Position numbers and translations under genes: made by a program. This document shows positions 49,475 through 60,323 of a DNA stretch of 64,000 nt, piece by piece. Source of the stretch: Isochrysis galbana (Eukaryota; Haptophyta; Isochrysidales; Isochrysidaceae); contig CM030938.1 in assembly GCA_018136815.1 (NCBI GenBank), positions 2,891,289 to 2,955,288 on the forward strand, given 5' to 3'. The notes under the pieces are model-generated. The model was not told where the DNA came from, searched no databases, and was given only the letters and a program-made list of their open reading frames with translations. Positions within the stretch are counted from its first letter, which is position 1. The number at the start of each line of letters is the position of its first letter.

Positions 49475-50140
49475 GGCGGGCGGGAGAAGGGGGAGGAGGG
49501 AGGGAGGGAGGGGAGGGGGGGGCGGGGGAGGGGGGTCCGCCCCGCTGGGGAAGAAGTGGCGGGGGGAGGGAACGCAGTGAAGAAAGGGGCAAGTTTAGCG
49601 TGAGAGAGTTCAGGTGGCCGGTCGGTCGATCGTGGCCCAAGACGACCCTCGAGGCAAAGGATTTGCACGCCGTGAAGAGAGAAAGAACCACCTGCGCGCG
49701 CCGAGGTTGCGGGCGAGGGCCAGCGGCTCTCAGAGTGAGAGAGAGCGGGCGCGCGGCGGCTTCCTCCCCCCCCCCTCTCTCTCCCCTCCTCAACGTCTCT
49801 CTCTCGCGCGCGAGCGAACCCCCCCCTCCTCCCCCCCTGCCCCCCCCCCCGGCATCCCCACTCCCCCCCCCCCGGCATCCTCCCCTCCGCCTCTCTTCCC
49901 ACTCTCCTCCCCTCCCGCTGCGCCACCCCGTGCGTGGTCCCCCCAGCCGGTATCTTTTTCTACACTTGCCCCCCCCCCCCCCCCGGCATCCCCCCTTCCC
50001 CCCCCCGCCCCCCGCCCCGCCCCTCTCACTCCAGAGCCGCCCGCCACCCCCCTCGCGCACGCGCGCCCAGCACGCCCCCCCCCCCCCTGACTGCCCCTCC
50101 CCTTCCCCCTCCCCCCCCCCTCTCCCCCTTGGCCGGCGGG
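49475..50140. promoter_or_regulatory. Shared divergent promoter of IFT122 and PRP4
   Basis: 666 bp separate the two start codons. The IFT122 side is purine-rich on the plus strand (GGGAGGAGGGAGGG), that is pyrimidine-rich on its own coding strand. The PRP4 side (49770-50140) is C/T-rich on the plus strand. Both leaders are thus pyrimidine tracts in the sense direction. No TATA-like element is seen. Long C-runs make ORFs here unreliable. Confidence 0.6.
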
Positions 50141-52958
50141 ATGAGCGACCGATACGACCGCGACTATAAGCGGCCCAGGTACGACGACCGACCTCGCTAC
50201 GACGACCGCCCACGCGGTAGGGAGTATGAGAGCCGGCGGCGGCACGATGAGCGCGAGCGGTTCGATGACCGTGCAAAGGAGAGGGAGCGGATGCGTGAGC
50301 GTGAGCGTGAGCGAGAGCGGGATCGGCCGCGCGACTACCTGAGTCACGACTTGGACGCCGACCGACCCACCTCCTCGCGCCACGACGCTCGAACCGGCGA
50401 GCACGGCACACGGCCGCCATCTGGGCGGCCGCCTGCGCATCTGCGCACAGCAGCCACAAATGGCAAGGCAGAGCCCGTTATGTCGGCGCGTGAGATCTCG
50501 GAGCTGGAGGATAAGAAGCGGAGGGAGGAGGCAGAGTACAAGCGGCGGGTGGAAGAGCAGGTCGAGATGATGGAGGAGGATGACGAGGAGCGGGAGCAGA
50601 GGCTGATTGAAGAGCGCCGCCGTCGGCGCGCAGAGATTGCTGCTAAGTTCAAGGCGCAGCAGTCCGCCGCTAGCGCGGAGGTGGCGCCAAAGGCTGTGGC
50701 TGTGCAGGATACAACACACAAGGTGGCATCGTGCGCGTCCGCTGCCGCGAGCACCGAGGTCGGCTCTGCGCCCGCCCCGCTCACCGGCGGTGGCGCCGCT
50801 GCGGAGCCCAACGCGGAGCCGAGTACGCTCGCCGTTCCGCCTTCAGGTGATGATGTGCCGCCGGACACCATGCCGGTCGAGCAAGGTGGGGAGGTCGAGT
50901 CCGAGTCGGAGGAGGGGCCTCCCAGGGCGCCGCTCAGGCGAACGCCCAGCTCCGAGCTCACCGTTGAGGAGCGCAAGAAGGAGACTGAGCTGCGCGCCTT
51001 CATGCTGGCGCACCGGCGACAGTTTGAAGGTGGGGCGGCGCCTCGTGCGCAGGGGGAGCGTGGCGCAGAAGGCAAAGGGAGCGCTCCTGCCGACGCCGCT
51101 CAGACAGCAGACATAGAGAAGATGGACGACGGCGGCTTCGACATGTTCAATGACGATGTCGAGGCCGTCGCCAACCCTGAGGCCCAGCTGGACGAGGCAG
51201 CAGCCATGGACCGTGGCGACAACTATGATGACAAGGAGGGCTACTTTGCCCATCGCGTCGGCGACCTCTTGAATGACCGGTACAAGGTAAGGCGCCATAC
51301 CAGCACCCTAGCCCTTTCCCGTCCCCCGACCCCGAGACTATATCTGGCCGCCGCACCCCGCACATCCGCGTTCAATAAGCAAGCCGGGCCCTACAGATGG
51401 CACCTCGACCGCCCCTTGCAGCTAATGTGCGTGCAGACTGCCCGCCGATCTCGCACCCTTGGCGCGCTGGCAGCGCGGGTGCTTGCTGTAGTGGCTCCTC
51501 ACAATCGTAACCCCAGGTCGTCATCATGCGCCGCACTGCGATGGCCGGCCAGCGCCTCCCATGTGTAATTCCCAACACTGAGAATGTTGCCTCGTGCCCG
51601 TACACATGCGCTTTAGACCACTCAGGCCGTCCCATCGTGGCCACAATGTGCCACTCATCGGCCGCAGTTCGGCCTCACATGTTTGACTCGAGCACCTCTG
51701 CCCGCCTCAGGTTCTCGGTTCATTTGGCAAGGGTGTCTTCTCAACGGTCGTCAAGTGTGAAGACCTGAGAGCGCAGCCCGGACAGCCGAATGTGGTGCGC
51801 TCCCCCCCCCCCCGCGCGCGCGCGTTTCAGTGGCCGTCCGGTGGCACCCATTATGGGGGGCCGCCATCTACTTGGCGCGCAGTCTCCTCCCGGCCCGGTG
51901 AGCCCTCAGCTCACCTCCTGCCTGATACTTTCTCCACCTGCCTAGGTGGCGATCAAGGTGCAGCGCAACAACGAGATGATGCGCCGAGCTGGCGAGAAGG
52001 AAATCGCCACGCTCACACGATTGCGCGAAGCCGACCCCGAGAATCGGAAGCACTGCATTCGGCTTCTCGGTCGCTTTGATCACGAAGACCACCTGTGCAT
52101 GGTCTTCGAGGCGTTCCACCAGAACCTTCGGTCCGCCGTGAAGCAGTTTGGCCACAGGCGCGGCATCCAGATCGATGCTGTCCGGACATACGCTCGTCAG
52201 CTCTTCATTGCATTGCGCCATATGGAGAAGCTCGGGATCGTCCATGCGGATCTGAAGCCTGACAACATCATCGTGAATGACCGATACAATGTCCTCAAAG
52301 TGAGTAACCCACATTCAGCGTGGCCCGAGCAAAAGTGCGCACGCCTCGTCCTTTTTGTCGTACGATCACAACCGCCCTATACACTTCCATCCAATCTCCC
52401 ACCCTTCACTCACAGGTGTGCGACTTCGGCTCGGCTATCGAGGCCGACGACCAAGAGATCACGCCTTACATGGTCTCACGATTCTACCGCGCACCCGAGA
52501 TCATGATGGGGCTACATTTCTCGTGCCCCATCGACATGTGGGCCGCCGCCACCTCGCTCTACGAACTATACACTGGGAAGATAATGTTTGCCGGACACTC
52601 GAACAACCAAATGCTCAAGCTGATCATGGAGGTTAAGGGGAAGATGCCTCACAAGCTTATTCGGAAGGGGGTCTTCTCCGAGCTCCATTTCGATCCTGAC
52701 TACGACTTCTTGTACAAGGAGAAGGACCGTGTGACGGGGCGCGAGATCATCCGTCTTATCAAATTCGAGCAGCGGCCCGTCTCAGGGCACGACATGCGCT
52801 CCCTTCTCACCGGAGGCGCCAAATTGTCCGAGTCGGAAGGCCGTAAAGTGGCTATGCTCGCAGACCTGCTGGATAAGGCGACGACCCTCGATCCGTCGAA
52901 GCGTCTCACGCCGTCCCAGGCCCTTCGACATCCTTTTTGCGACCTGACGCGCAAGTAG
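50141..52958 (+). CDS. PRPF4B: PRP4-type pre-mRNA splicing kinase (PRPF4B)
   Basis: Four exons, 50141-51286, 51711-51794, 51946-52299 and 52416-52958 (GT-AG, all phase 0), give 708 aa. Residues 1-110 are an Arg/Asp-rich repeat region (RYDDRPRYDDRPRG, MRERERERERDRPRD) like the charged N-terminus of PRP4. The kinase domain starts at the exon 1/2 border: LLNDRYK-VLGSFGKGVFSTVVK (Gly loop), VAIKVQRNNEMM (Lys), HADLKPDN (catalytic loop, HAD in place of HRD as in PRP4), VCDFGSA (DFG), PYMVSRFYRAPEIMMG (activation loop), YELYTGKIMF and KGKMPHKLIRKGVF. PRP4 phosphorylates spliceosomal proteins during tri-snRNP integration, in the nucleus. The small second exon supplies exactly the missing Gly loop, which supports the model. 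Confidence 0.95.
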
Positions 52959-54929
52959 TCTTTCTCATGGAGTATCGCAATGCGTTCGAGGGATTTTCTG
53001 CACCTTCCTTCTTCCCCGAGGTGGTGCCTCGAGGCGCTGAATATTTGCTGAAGCGCCTCGCGTCCCGTGGCTTCCCCTCAGATTCGAGTGCTCTCAGAAG
53101 CCAATGAGAAAGGCGTAGATGCCAGCTTTCCAAAGCTACGGCCCGGCAGCGCAATGCATCCGTGCATGTGCGGGGCCCGACTCCAAATGAATATGCTTTC
53201 ATTTGGACGTCAAGTCAGTTCATCCGGGCAAACTCCAATTGCGCGCACATTACAATGAACGAGTACACACGAGAGCTTGGTATATGGGATGAAACAATTC
53301 GCTTCGTGCTTGTCGCGTTGTGCCTGTCATGTTTTATGTTTTCATTCATTAATTGTGTTCATGCAAAAATAAAAGTAAACCATATGACGTGGTCGCACAT
53401 ACTTTAAGTGGCACTTGGCCAAATTTTACCTATGGTGACCACTAAAGACATCTGCTGCCTCGACTATCGACTACAAACACACGACCCACCACTTCTTGAT
53501 CTTGAAGATTCAGTGCTATTACTATTACCTATGACGGTCTAGCTAGATGTAGTGTGTAAAATATAGTACCTACCTCCCTAGTGTATATCTTCTATCTTCC
53601 CCTCCCGCGCCTACCTCCTCCTTTCCTCCCTTCATTCCTTTCTTTTTTGGTCCGGTGTCAAGGGGTGGGCCCATGTGCTCTGCCTTAGCCCGGGGGGTTC
53701 AGTGGTTAGTGGTTAGTGGTGGGTTGGGACAGGCCTTGTGCATGCGTTCGTTTGGCTCTTATTTTGTCGTATGGCTGTCGCCCAAGACTCTTCTCATGAG
53801 ACATGAGACCCGACACTTTTCTTGAGCCAAGGCCTCCTTTTTCATGAGCTATCCGACGCTTGTCCTGAGTCCTGAGGCACCCGACACTTTTCCTCTTTTC
53901 CTTAGGGGGTGAATTGCACAAATTAGACACCCAAACAAAAGTCCTGCCCGGAACCCACACTAGCTAGGTTCGCTTCTTGGGTGAGGGAATCTTTCCCCTT
54001 GATGCAAGTTACATGCAAGCCCTTGGTTGGCCCCTTTGGTGTTTCTCCGCCTTGGTTGCTACTCAGGGTTGTTCGTTAGAAGCGTCTAGAAGGGTCACGC
54101 TCAACGGCAAGATTTCTTCGGTCGCGAGGATATCTCGTTGCCGATATGTATCCGAAGTGATCGCCGCAGTCGCGCGACATGACGCTCCCCTCGGACTCTT
54201 CGCCACGTGTGGAAGACACAAGGGGGACACGCTCCGGTCGTCGCTGCGGAGTCTCTCTCTCTCGCGCTCTCTCTTTCTCTGTCTTTCTCGCGACGTGTTT
54301 GGGTTATCGGTGATTTGGGGTCTCGGTTGATTGATATTTTGCTTGGGCTTTGGGTGAATGATTCTGTTGTGTTCGTGAGTCGGTGTATCCTGTTGTTCTC
54401 AGGATCGTTGTCTGTCGTCGTTCGCTGCGTCGCTGCACTCAAGCAGTCTAGGCTCCCTCCCTGAGGGAAAAGTTCTTTGTAGGTCTAACAATCTCTTACT
54501 ATGCATCACTCTAGGGCCGCTAGGAGCTAGCGGTAGGAGCGCCTTGCCGTCCCACAGCCCTTCGTTCACCGTTCGTTCGTCCCCAGCCCAAAACCCAAAT
54601 GGAGTTGCCCGACATCACCCAGAATTTCATTCGCCCGACTCCCGGTGGGGAGGAGGGCCAAAGCGCCGCGCTAGCCGCCGGTGCCGCTCGCGACCGAGTG
54701 GCTCAGAGCCCTCCGGCAACGCTCGACTCGACAAGGTGGCCCCCCTGAAGGTTTTTCATTCGGCAACGCGCCACGGTCAAAAATGCAGCCCGACCCTTAC
54801 TAGTAGTTTAAAAGTCCCTGTTTAACCGCCCTCGCAATGCCTTTTTTGATCTAGCAATCGTTATGGAAATAAAGAGACCCGACTACCACATGATGTCAGG
54901 TCCAAAGCGAATGTCTCTATCCCTGCGAA
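52959..54929. other. About 2 kb with no supported gene
   Basis: AT-richer than surrounding genes (for example 53280-53420, 53500-53600). At 54600 a 49-codon frame starts (MELPDITQNFIRPTPGGEEG) but nothing supports it further. Short near-duplications GAGAC/ATGAGACCCGACACTTTT occur at 53795-53905. Nothing else was recognised. Confidence 0.5.
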
Positions 54930-57900
54930 TCAAGCTGCTAGGCGGCGGCGCACGATGGAGCGCGTTTCGATTTCACGCGCGGGTTCAGCCGTTCGTGTTG
55001 TTGCACGGCGTCGGTCTGGCGGAGGTGATGGAACAACGCGTGTACCGCTGGCTCCTAGAACGGATTGGCGCCGGGAGCGACGGACAGGGGAAACAATAAT
55101 TCCCGGAGCATCCTGGCGCAGACTTAGCAAATAGCGACGCTCGGAACCTAAATCTTCGTTGGCCGTTGTTCGAGTGGGAGTCGACCGTGTGCGCCTCGCT
55201 CGACCGTTGTCGGCCATCGTGCCACTGGGAGAAGATGCCGGCTGGGTAAGTCTTGTAGAACGAGGCTCTCGGCTGCACTCAGCATCCCATTCCGGAGTCC
55301 CAACCTCGTGCCGCATATTGGTAGAGCGTTCGGACAAGTTCGGTGATGGGCCTCTATCGCTAGACTGGTCGGTGTTTCCTGCTCTTTCCATAGCTGAGAC
55401 ATCACTAACCAAGCTGCGCGCGCTCTGGCTAGCCGATGACGTTTCCTCCTTGTCATGCGAGCGCTCCAACTCTGACGAAACCATCAGATCAAGGTCATTG
55501 CTGTTGCTCTTTGTTTGCGATTCAATATGCCCAGATGGGTATGGCGACCTGGTTGTAGGATCTGTTCCTGAGCCTTCGAGTGTTGTGGGGGCCACAACGA
55601 AACCTCGTGAAAACAAACGAGCATGGCATCTATCGCAGACATGGTTGCTCGCCTCAAGTCCTTTGCGGATGAGGAGATAAGAGGCACGCAAGAACGTCGC
55701 AATTACCATAGGGTATGCGCCACTTGCACGTCCAAAAGATGGAGATCTAAGCTGATGCCACATGGCAGCAGCAAGGATGAGTCCCAAGATGGCCGCGAGA
55801 AGTTTGGATGTACAATCGTCACGCTTGAAAGCCGAACTAGTGCTTACCCGATCCTTTTGGCTTCGCGGTTGGTGGATAATGCTGCCGTGAAACAGATCCG
55901 GTGCATCATTGTATTCGCCATGCCTTTGAGCATTGTGATGAGTAGACTTGAGATCTTGCCCGAGTTGCGAATCCTGTGGTATTGCGGTTGCATCCGAGGC
56001 ATTGGATCTAGAGGGTCGATCGTCCGATGCGGGAAGTGAAGCATGGGGTGGCCGAATAGCCAACCGCACCGGAGGAGCACCTATTGCTAGTGGACGCCGC
56101 CAATGTTGCGGGGATACACAATCGTCGTCATGTGCGCCCGGGCCATCATTGTCCAGACGGGTTGCTACTTCGTGTGCCTCAACCATTGCGAACATGTACG
56201 CCACGTCAGCTATGATCACGTCCTCTTCCTTCCCAGGATGAATGTCAACCTCGTCAGTAATAAGTACGTCTGTCTCTCCCGTGTCGATCGGTACACGAAA
56301 GGCCCCAAGTGTCGATGACGTTGGCTTCAAAACCCCTTCTCTTTTCTTTGGTGAATCAGTCGAACCAAAATCTCCCGATTCGTCTGTAGCTGTCGTCTTA
56401 GTGAGTCCCAACATCTCAACATCTTGGGCTTGCTTTGATGTAAGTTCCAAGCTGCCTAGCTTAGGCGCACCCCCGACTAGAGAGCACCAGAATAAGAGAC
56501 CGAGAACCGCAAGGCCTGCCACACCTCCGGCTGAAAAAAAATTTAATCGAAAGAATGAGCTTGTTCTACGACCATTCCTGAGTGAGAAGTTGTCCTCGTG
56601 GGAGATAGTATGCCGTGCAAGAGATGAGCCGACTGGGGAAGCACCGACCGCACCATCCACAAGCACACGTTCTGCTTGTCGAAGCCAATCGGGGGTCGCG
56701 GCGACAGTGAACGTCGCGGGATCCACGGGAATATTTTTTCTGGCTGTTAGGATGATTGGAGTGGCTGGAAAGGATGCCACTTGTGGCGTCTGGAAGCTGG
56801 GTTCCAAGGGAGTGTCTGCAACGCCAAAGCCCAAGGACGGTAGAGGAGTATTTGGATTACTAGAACTAGAATTCGATGTGGTGTTCAACGGATCTTGGTC
56901 AGTGGCCAACAGTATCTCCTCGGGTGGGGCTTCGTGAAACTTCGAAGGTAATGATAATGGAGTGCTTTGCCCTTGAAGTTCATTATTCTCCAAGGCTTTG
57001 CCGCTATCTTTTGGGTTGGTGTCACTGCGAAAAGCCGCTTGGATAGGCACTGCCAACGGGACTGTTGGGTCATCGTTCGATGAATCGAGCAGATAAAGGT
57101 GCGACGTGGGCACCAAAGGTGAGGATGGTGCTCTTGCTGCGTTTCTAGCTACGTCGTTTAATCCATTCGAGAAAGGCGGTGTTAGAGCCATCAGCAACTC
57201 TGGAGAATTCGAGTCAGCCATCAGGCTTGGCAGCTCGGCTCCATACACGGAAGTTTTGGAAGTTTCAAGACAGGCCCCTCCATCAACAAATGGCTTGTTC
57301 GACGGCTGGGTTGCGAGCTCTGGTAGAACAGCAGCACGCGGGGATGCCTCAAATTCGAACATGTAGCTCGAGGCAAGTAAGCTGTGCGGCGATTCCACGA
57401 GTTCAGTGGATCGGTACAAATTCGGCAAAGATTCTTCTGCATCAGAATATGCCATCATTGTCGCACACAGGATTGCATCTGGTGAGAGTGAGCTTGCTGA
57501 AGTCCGTAATGCTATTCGCTCGCGAAATGGTACAGTATCACTCGCTACCACCTTTGCGAATGCCTCTTCAAGACCGCGGCGAGCCGTAGAAGACTGCTGA
57601 AGTGCGTCTTGAGCAGGACTAAGAGGATGTATTGGAATATCATCAACTAGGCCACGAGTGCGCAGCGCGTCACCAGGGGTATTAGTCAAGCCGTCCTTAC
57701 CGCGCGTGGCGCTTGCTGGTGCTGCTGGACCACGCAGACGAAGGCTCAGGCCGTTCCCGTCTGACGATGGGCCGACGGCAATTCGTTGCGGGCAGATCTT
57801 GCAAAGGCCAAGAAGCGAAATGCGGTCAAAGCCCATCGCCTCCACAACCTCATCAAGACTCATCATGCCATCCGTTGAAGAGCGGAGTACAGCCTCGACA

Positions 57901-58184
57901 TCTTGAGCAGAGATGGTTCGGGTTACACCGCCTCGCGATTGCACCACTTGCTGCATGGGAGAGCGCACGCACATACGCTGGCCCCAACCAGACTGGAGCG
58001 ATGGTGCGCTCACCCACGGTGACGACTTGGAGCGAGGACGAAGCAGCTTGCGCGCCTCGTCGGCGGGGATCGGACTTTCAGGCGGAGGCTTAGGAAGTGA
58101 GGTGAATTTTGGGCCGGCCGGATGAGGAGAGTTGGGGGAGAGGACCGCGGCCAGCGGCCGGCGGCCGACGGGGCTCGTCGGCAT
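54930..58184 (-). CDS. Unrecognised 1084-aa protein with three hydrophobic segments
   Basis: One uninterrupted frame from an ATG (58184), far longer than chance would give outside the GC-extreme regions, and with balanced rather than low-complexity composition. Residues 85-160 look folded (ISAQDVEAVLRSSTDGMMSL, DEVVEAMGFDRISLLGLCKI). Most of the rest is Ser/Pro/Asp-rich and probably disordered. Hydrophobic segments: AGGVAGLAVLGLLFWCSLVG (about 550), LLAAILGLILAAAMWHQL (about 798) and YPMVIATFLRASYLLI (about 823), the last followed by CDRCHARLFSRGF with a CxxC. The C-terminus is very basic (RRSRRQSVLGA, IVRRRLAA). Probably a membrane protein with long cytosolic or lumenal arms. No family, catalytic motif or signal peptide identified. 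Confidence 0.55.
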   Translation of the reverse strand: MPTSPVGRRPLAAVLSPNSPHPAGPKFTSLPKPPPESPIPADEARKLLRPRSKSSPWVSAPSLQSGWGQRMCVRSPMQQVVQSRGGVTRTISAQDVEAVLRSSTDGMMSLDEVVEAMGFDRISLLGLCKICPQRIAVGPSSDGNGLSLRLRGPAAPASATRGKDGLTNTPGDALRTRGLVDDIPIHPLSPAQDALQQSSTARRGLEEAFAKVVASDTVPFRERIALRTSASSLSPDAILCATMMAYSDAEESLPNLYRSTELVESPHSLLASSYMFEFEASPRAAVLPELATQPSNKPFVDGGACLETSKTSVYGAELPSLMADSNSPELLMALTPPFSNGLNDVARNAARAPSSPLVPTSHLYLLDSSNDDPTVPLAVPIQAAFRSDTNPKDSGKALENNELQGQSTPLSLPSKFHEAPPEEILLATDQDPLNTTSNSSSSNPNTPLPSLGFGVADTPLEPSFQTPQVASFPATPIILTARKNIPVDPATFTVAATPDWLRQAERVLVDGAVGASPVGSSLARHTISHEDNFSLRNGRRTSSFFRLNFFSAGGVAGLAVLGLLFWCSLVGGAPKLGSLELTSKQAQDVEMLGLTKTTATDESGDFGSTDSPKKREGVLKPTSSTLGAFRVPIDTGETDVLITDEVDIHPGKEEDVIIADVAYMFAMVEAHEVATRLDNDGPGAHDDDCVSPQHWRRPLAIGAPPVRLAIRPPHASLPASDDRPSRSNASDATAIPQDSQLGQDLKSTHHNAQRHGEYNDAPDLFHGSIIHQPRSQKDRVSTSSAFKRDDCTSKLLAAILGLILAAAMWHQLRSPSFGRASGAYPMVIATFLRASYLLIRKGLEASNHVCDRCHARLFSRGFVVAPTTLEGSGTDPTTRSPYPSGHIESQTKSNSNDLDLMVSSELERSHDKEETSSASQSARSLVSDVSAMERAGNTDQSSDRGPSPNLSERSTNMRHEVGTPEWDAECSREPRSTRLTQPASSPSGTMADNGRARRTRSTPTRTTANEDLGSERRYLLSLRQDAPGIIVSPVRRSRRQSVLGASGTRVVPSPPPDRRRATTRTAEPAREIETRSIVRRRLAA

Positions 58185-58689
58185 CGCGGCTCGGAGCGGC
58201 CGACGACGGCGGGGGGAGGGCGTTCAAACGCGTTTGTAATTGTAGTCTTGTAGAGCATCTTGTTGGCTAGCATCCCTAGCCACATCCACCGGACGAGCCA
58301 TGCGCTAACCGCGCACACCCCCATCGCGGGGTAGGGGCTCCGTTGCCGATGAAGGCTACGGACCACAGCACTAAGGTTATATTCGCACAACAAGAAAAAC
58401 TCTAACACTCCCCCATCGCCAAAGACGAAACCCTCGTCCCCAATCATGATTGCCAATCATTGCTGTTTCCCAGAAGAGGTACAAGCTTACCTTTGAGGCT
58501 GAAACGTGCTCAAGCGTCAAAGACATAGGCCAGCAACGATTCTTCGCCAGAGATGGCGGCATCCAGACCCGCCTTCTTTGCGCTCCCTGCGTTTAGCCGC
58601 TTCTGCGTCGCATCCGCAGAGGCGGTGCATTGTGCATTGGGGTTAGGCCGCGGGCAATCTCCGGGCGCCAGCCTTTGCAGCCTTTGGAG
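58185..58689. other. 5' flank of the 1084-aa gene, no gene seen
   Basis: No supported ORF; GC-rich near the start codon. Confidence 0.4.
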
Positions 58690-58775
58690 TTGAGGTGTCG
58701 TTCCGTCAATTATGGGACATCAATCGAATGGAGTCATCAAATGTCCATAATTATTTATACAACAATCATTCTCGA
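58690..58775 (+). repeat. 85-bp repeat shared with 32490-32575
   Basis: GTGTCGTTCCGTCAATTATG, GGACATCAATCGAATGGAG, TCAAATGTCCATAATTATTT. Differences from the other copy are scattered single changes. Confidence 0.75.
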
Positions 58776-59456
58776 TGTGTAATACCTACGGCGCGCGCTT
58801 TCAGGGGTTGGGCTGATTCTGGCATTCAGTCCCTGGGTCCTGGGTGCAATAAAGGCTCACAATTACACCAGGTGCACGCCGTGCGTGCCGATGTGCATCG
58901 GGTCCCCCGCGGGGACGCCGTGCGTGTGCATGTCGACTGGTTGTCGAACACGCGATGACTACAGGCTCATAGGCAGAGGGCCGTTCGATCGAGCCGGCTC
59001 CTTTGGGTCAAGATTACCCGAAAGGAGGAAACCTGGAATCTAGACCTGACAAACCGGCTAGAAGCCAGAAGGAACGAAACGAGAACCTGAATTCTGAATT
59101 CTAACTAATTCTAGGTCGCTAGGGACTAGGGACTAGGGACGAACCCCACCAACCTAGAAGTGCCTGAGCTTCACCGTGTGGCCGCACGGCGAAGGACCTG
59201 GAGATAAGAGCCTGGAAATCGCATCATCTACGATGAATGCGACACGGTCAAAATTTAGCGGTTTTATTTTGCGCGTACGACCGCCCAACATCCAACATTC
59301 CACAGTAAGCGCCTCTCACCCCCTTTGCAAGACAAGATTTTTTAGTTAAAAAAAGCTCGCAGCCCAAGTTTTTAGTTAAAATCTCCCGGAACGGCGGAAA
59401 TCGCGCTGCTGGTTTTCGGGCCGCCTCGCTATTGAACTTTTGGCTACCCGCCAGCG

Positions 59457-59536
59457 ATGGCGGACGAGGCCCTGCCCGCGGACGAGCTGCTTAGCCAGCT
59501 GGAGCCAGCTGGTGAAGGCGAGGCCCTATGGCGCAA
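59457..59536 (+). pseudogene. Start of a small ORF cut by a MITE
   Basis: ATG at 59457 encodes MADEALPADELLSQLEPAG and EGEALWRNS before running into the MITE terminus, where a stop follows. It could be a first exon disrupted by insertion; evidence is composition only. Confidence 0.25.
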
Positions 59537-59934
59537 CTCCGTAGCCCAGATGGGACAATAGGCTTCTAATAGGTTCTATTAAGAGGTCAAGAGGCCTACC
59601 AGACCTGTTACCTGTTAATAGGTAATAGGTAAAAAAAAACCTTTCAATATTCTCGCCTCGCGCGTGGCTATAGGCCTATACTATAGGTACCGCTATCGTA
59701 GCCACGCCCAAATCATCTCGGATCCCTTCCTCTCCCTAGTAACTTAGCTCAGAAGTCAGAAGCCAATCATATTCATAATATACATCACATACTCATACAT
59801 CTATCTTATTAGTAAAATGAGTTTTATTTTGACCTGTTACGGACCTATTGCGACCTGTCAATAGGTCCTCTTAATAGGAATAGGCCCCCGAAACCTGTTG
59901 ACCTTGTACCTGTTGTCCCATCCGGGCTCCGTAG
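59537..59934. mobile_element. 398-bp MITE-like element with 26-bp terminal inverted repeats
   Basis: The ends (59537-59562 and 59909-59934) are inverted copies with 22 of 26 matches, sharing GATGGGACAA and a CTATTAAGAGG block further in. The interior has tandem ACCTGTTA/AATAGGT motifs and a copy of the A-B repeat seen at 37262. No ORF. CCTATG occurs 6 bp outside the left end and 3 bp outside the right end, a possible but offset target duplication. Confidence 0.7.
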
Positions 59935-60323
59935 GTACCTATGAGACAACTTAGACGCACATGGACCCCACCTAAGGAGCTGACGAACGCACCAAACCAA
60001 ATGGGATTTGACGATGCCCAGAGACTCCGCTTGAAGCTGTTAGGGAACTGGAGAGGGGGAGAAAAGGGGTAGCCGGTAGATAAGGACGGGTAGTATAGGG
60101 AGTAGCATCGCGCAGTACAAGTAGCGGAACTCGAAAATTTTGAAAAAAAATCCATAATACCGCCGCGCGTACGCACACAGCTCGTACGGCGGAGACATAT
60201 CTGCATACGATCGACGTATTTGGGCTAGCGCCTCGCATATAAACGGCATATATTTTTAAGCATGTTTGGGCGCTTTTTCCTACATAAACCTGTCTACCCC
60301 TATGCTGAACTCAAAATTGCTGC
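59935..60323. other. 3' flank of the Harbinger transposase, no gene seen
   Basis: No supported ORF. The far terminus of the Harbinger element should lie here but could not be matched to the left side. Confidence 0.4.

Noticed and set aside
49446..50719. Long ORFs on the minus strand across the PRP4 leader (309-337 codons)
   Set aside because: Antisense shadows of the C/T tract and of PRP4 exon 1; the plus-strand kinase is unambiguous.
53977..54330. 117-codon ORF between PRP4 and the 1084-aa gene
   Set aside because: No recognisable domain, crosses a CT-rich simple sequence, and there is no support from splice sites.
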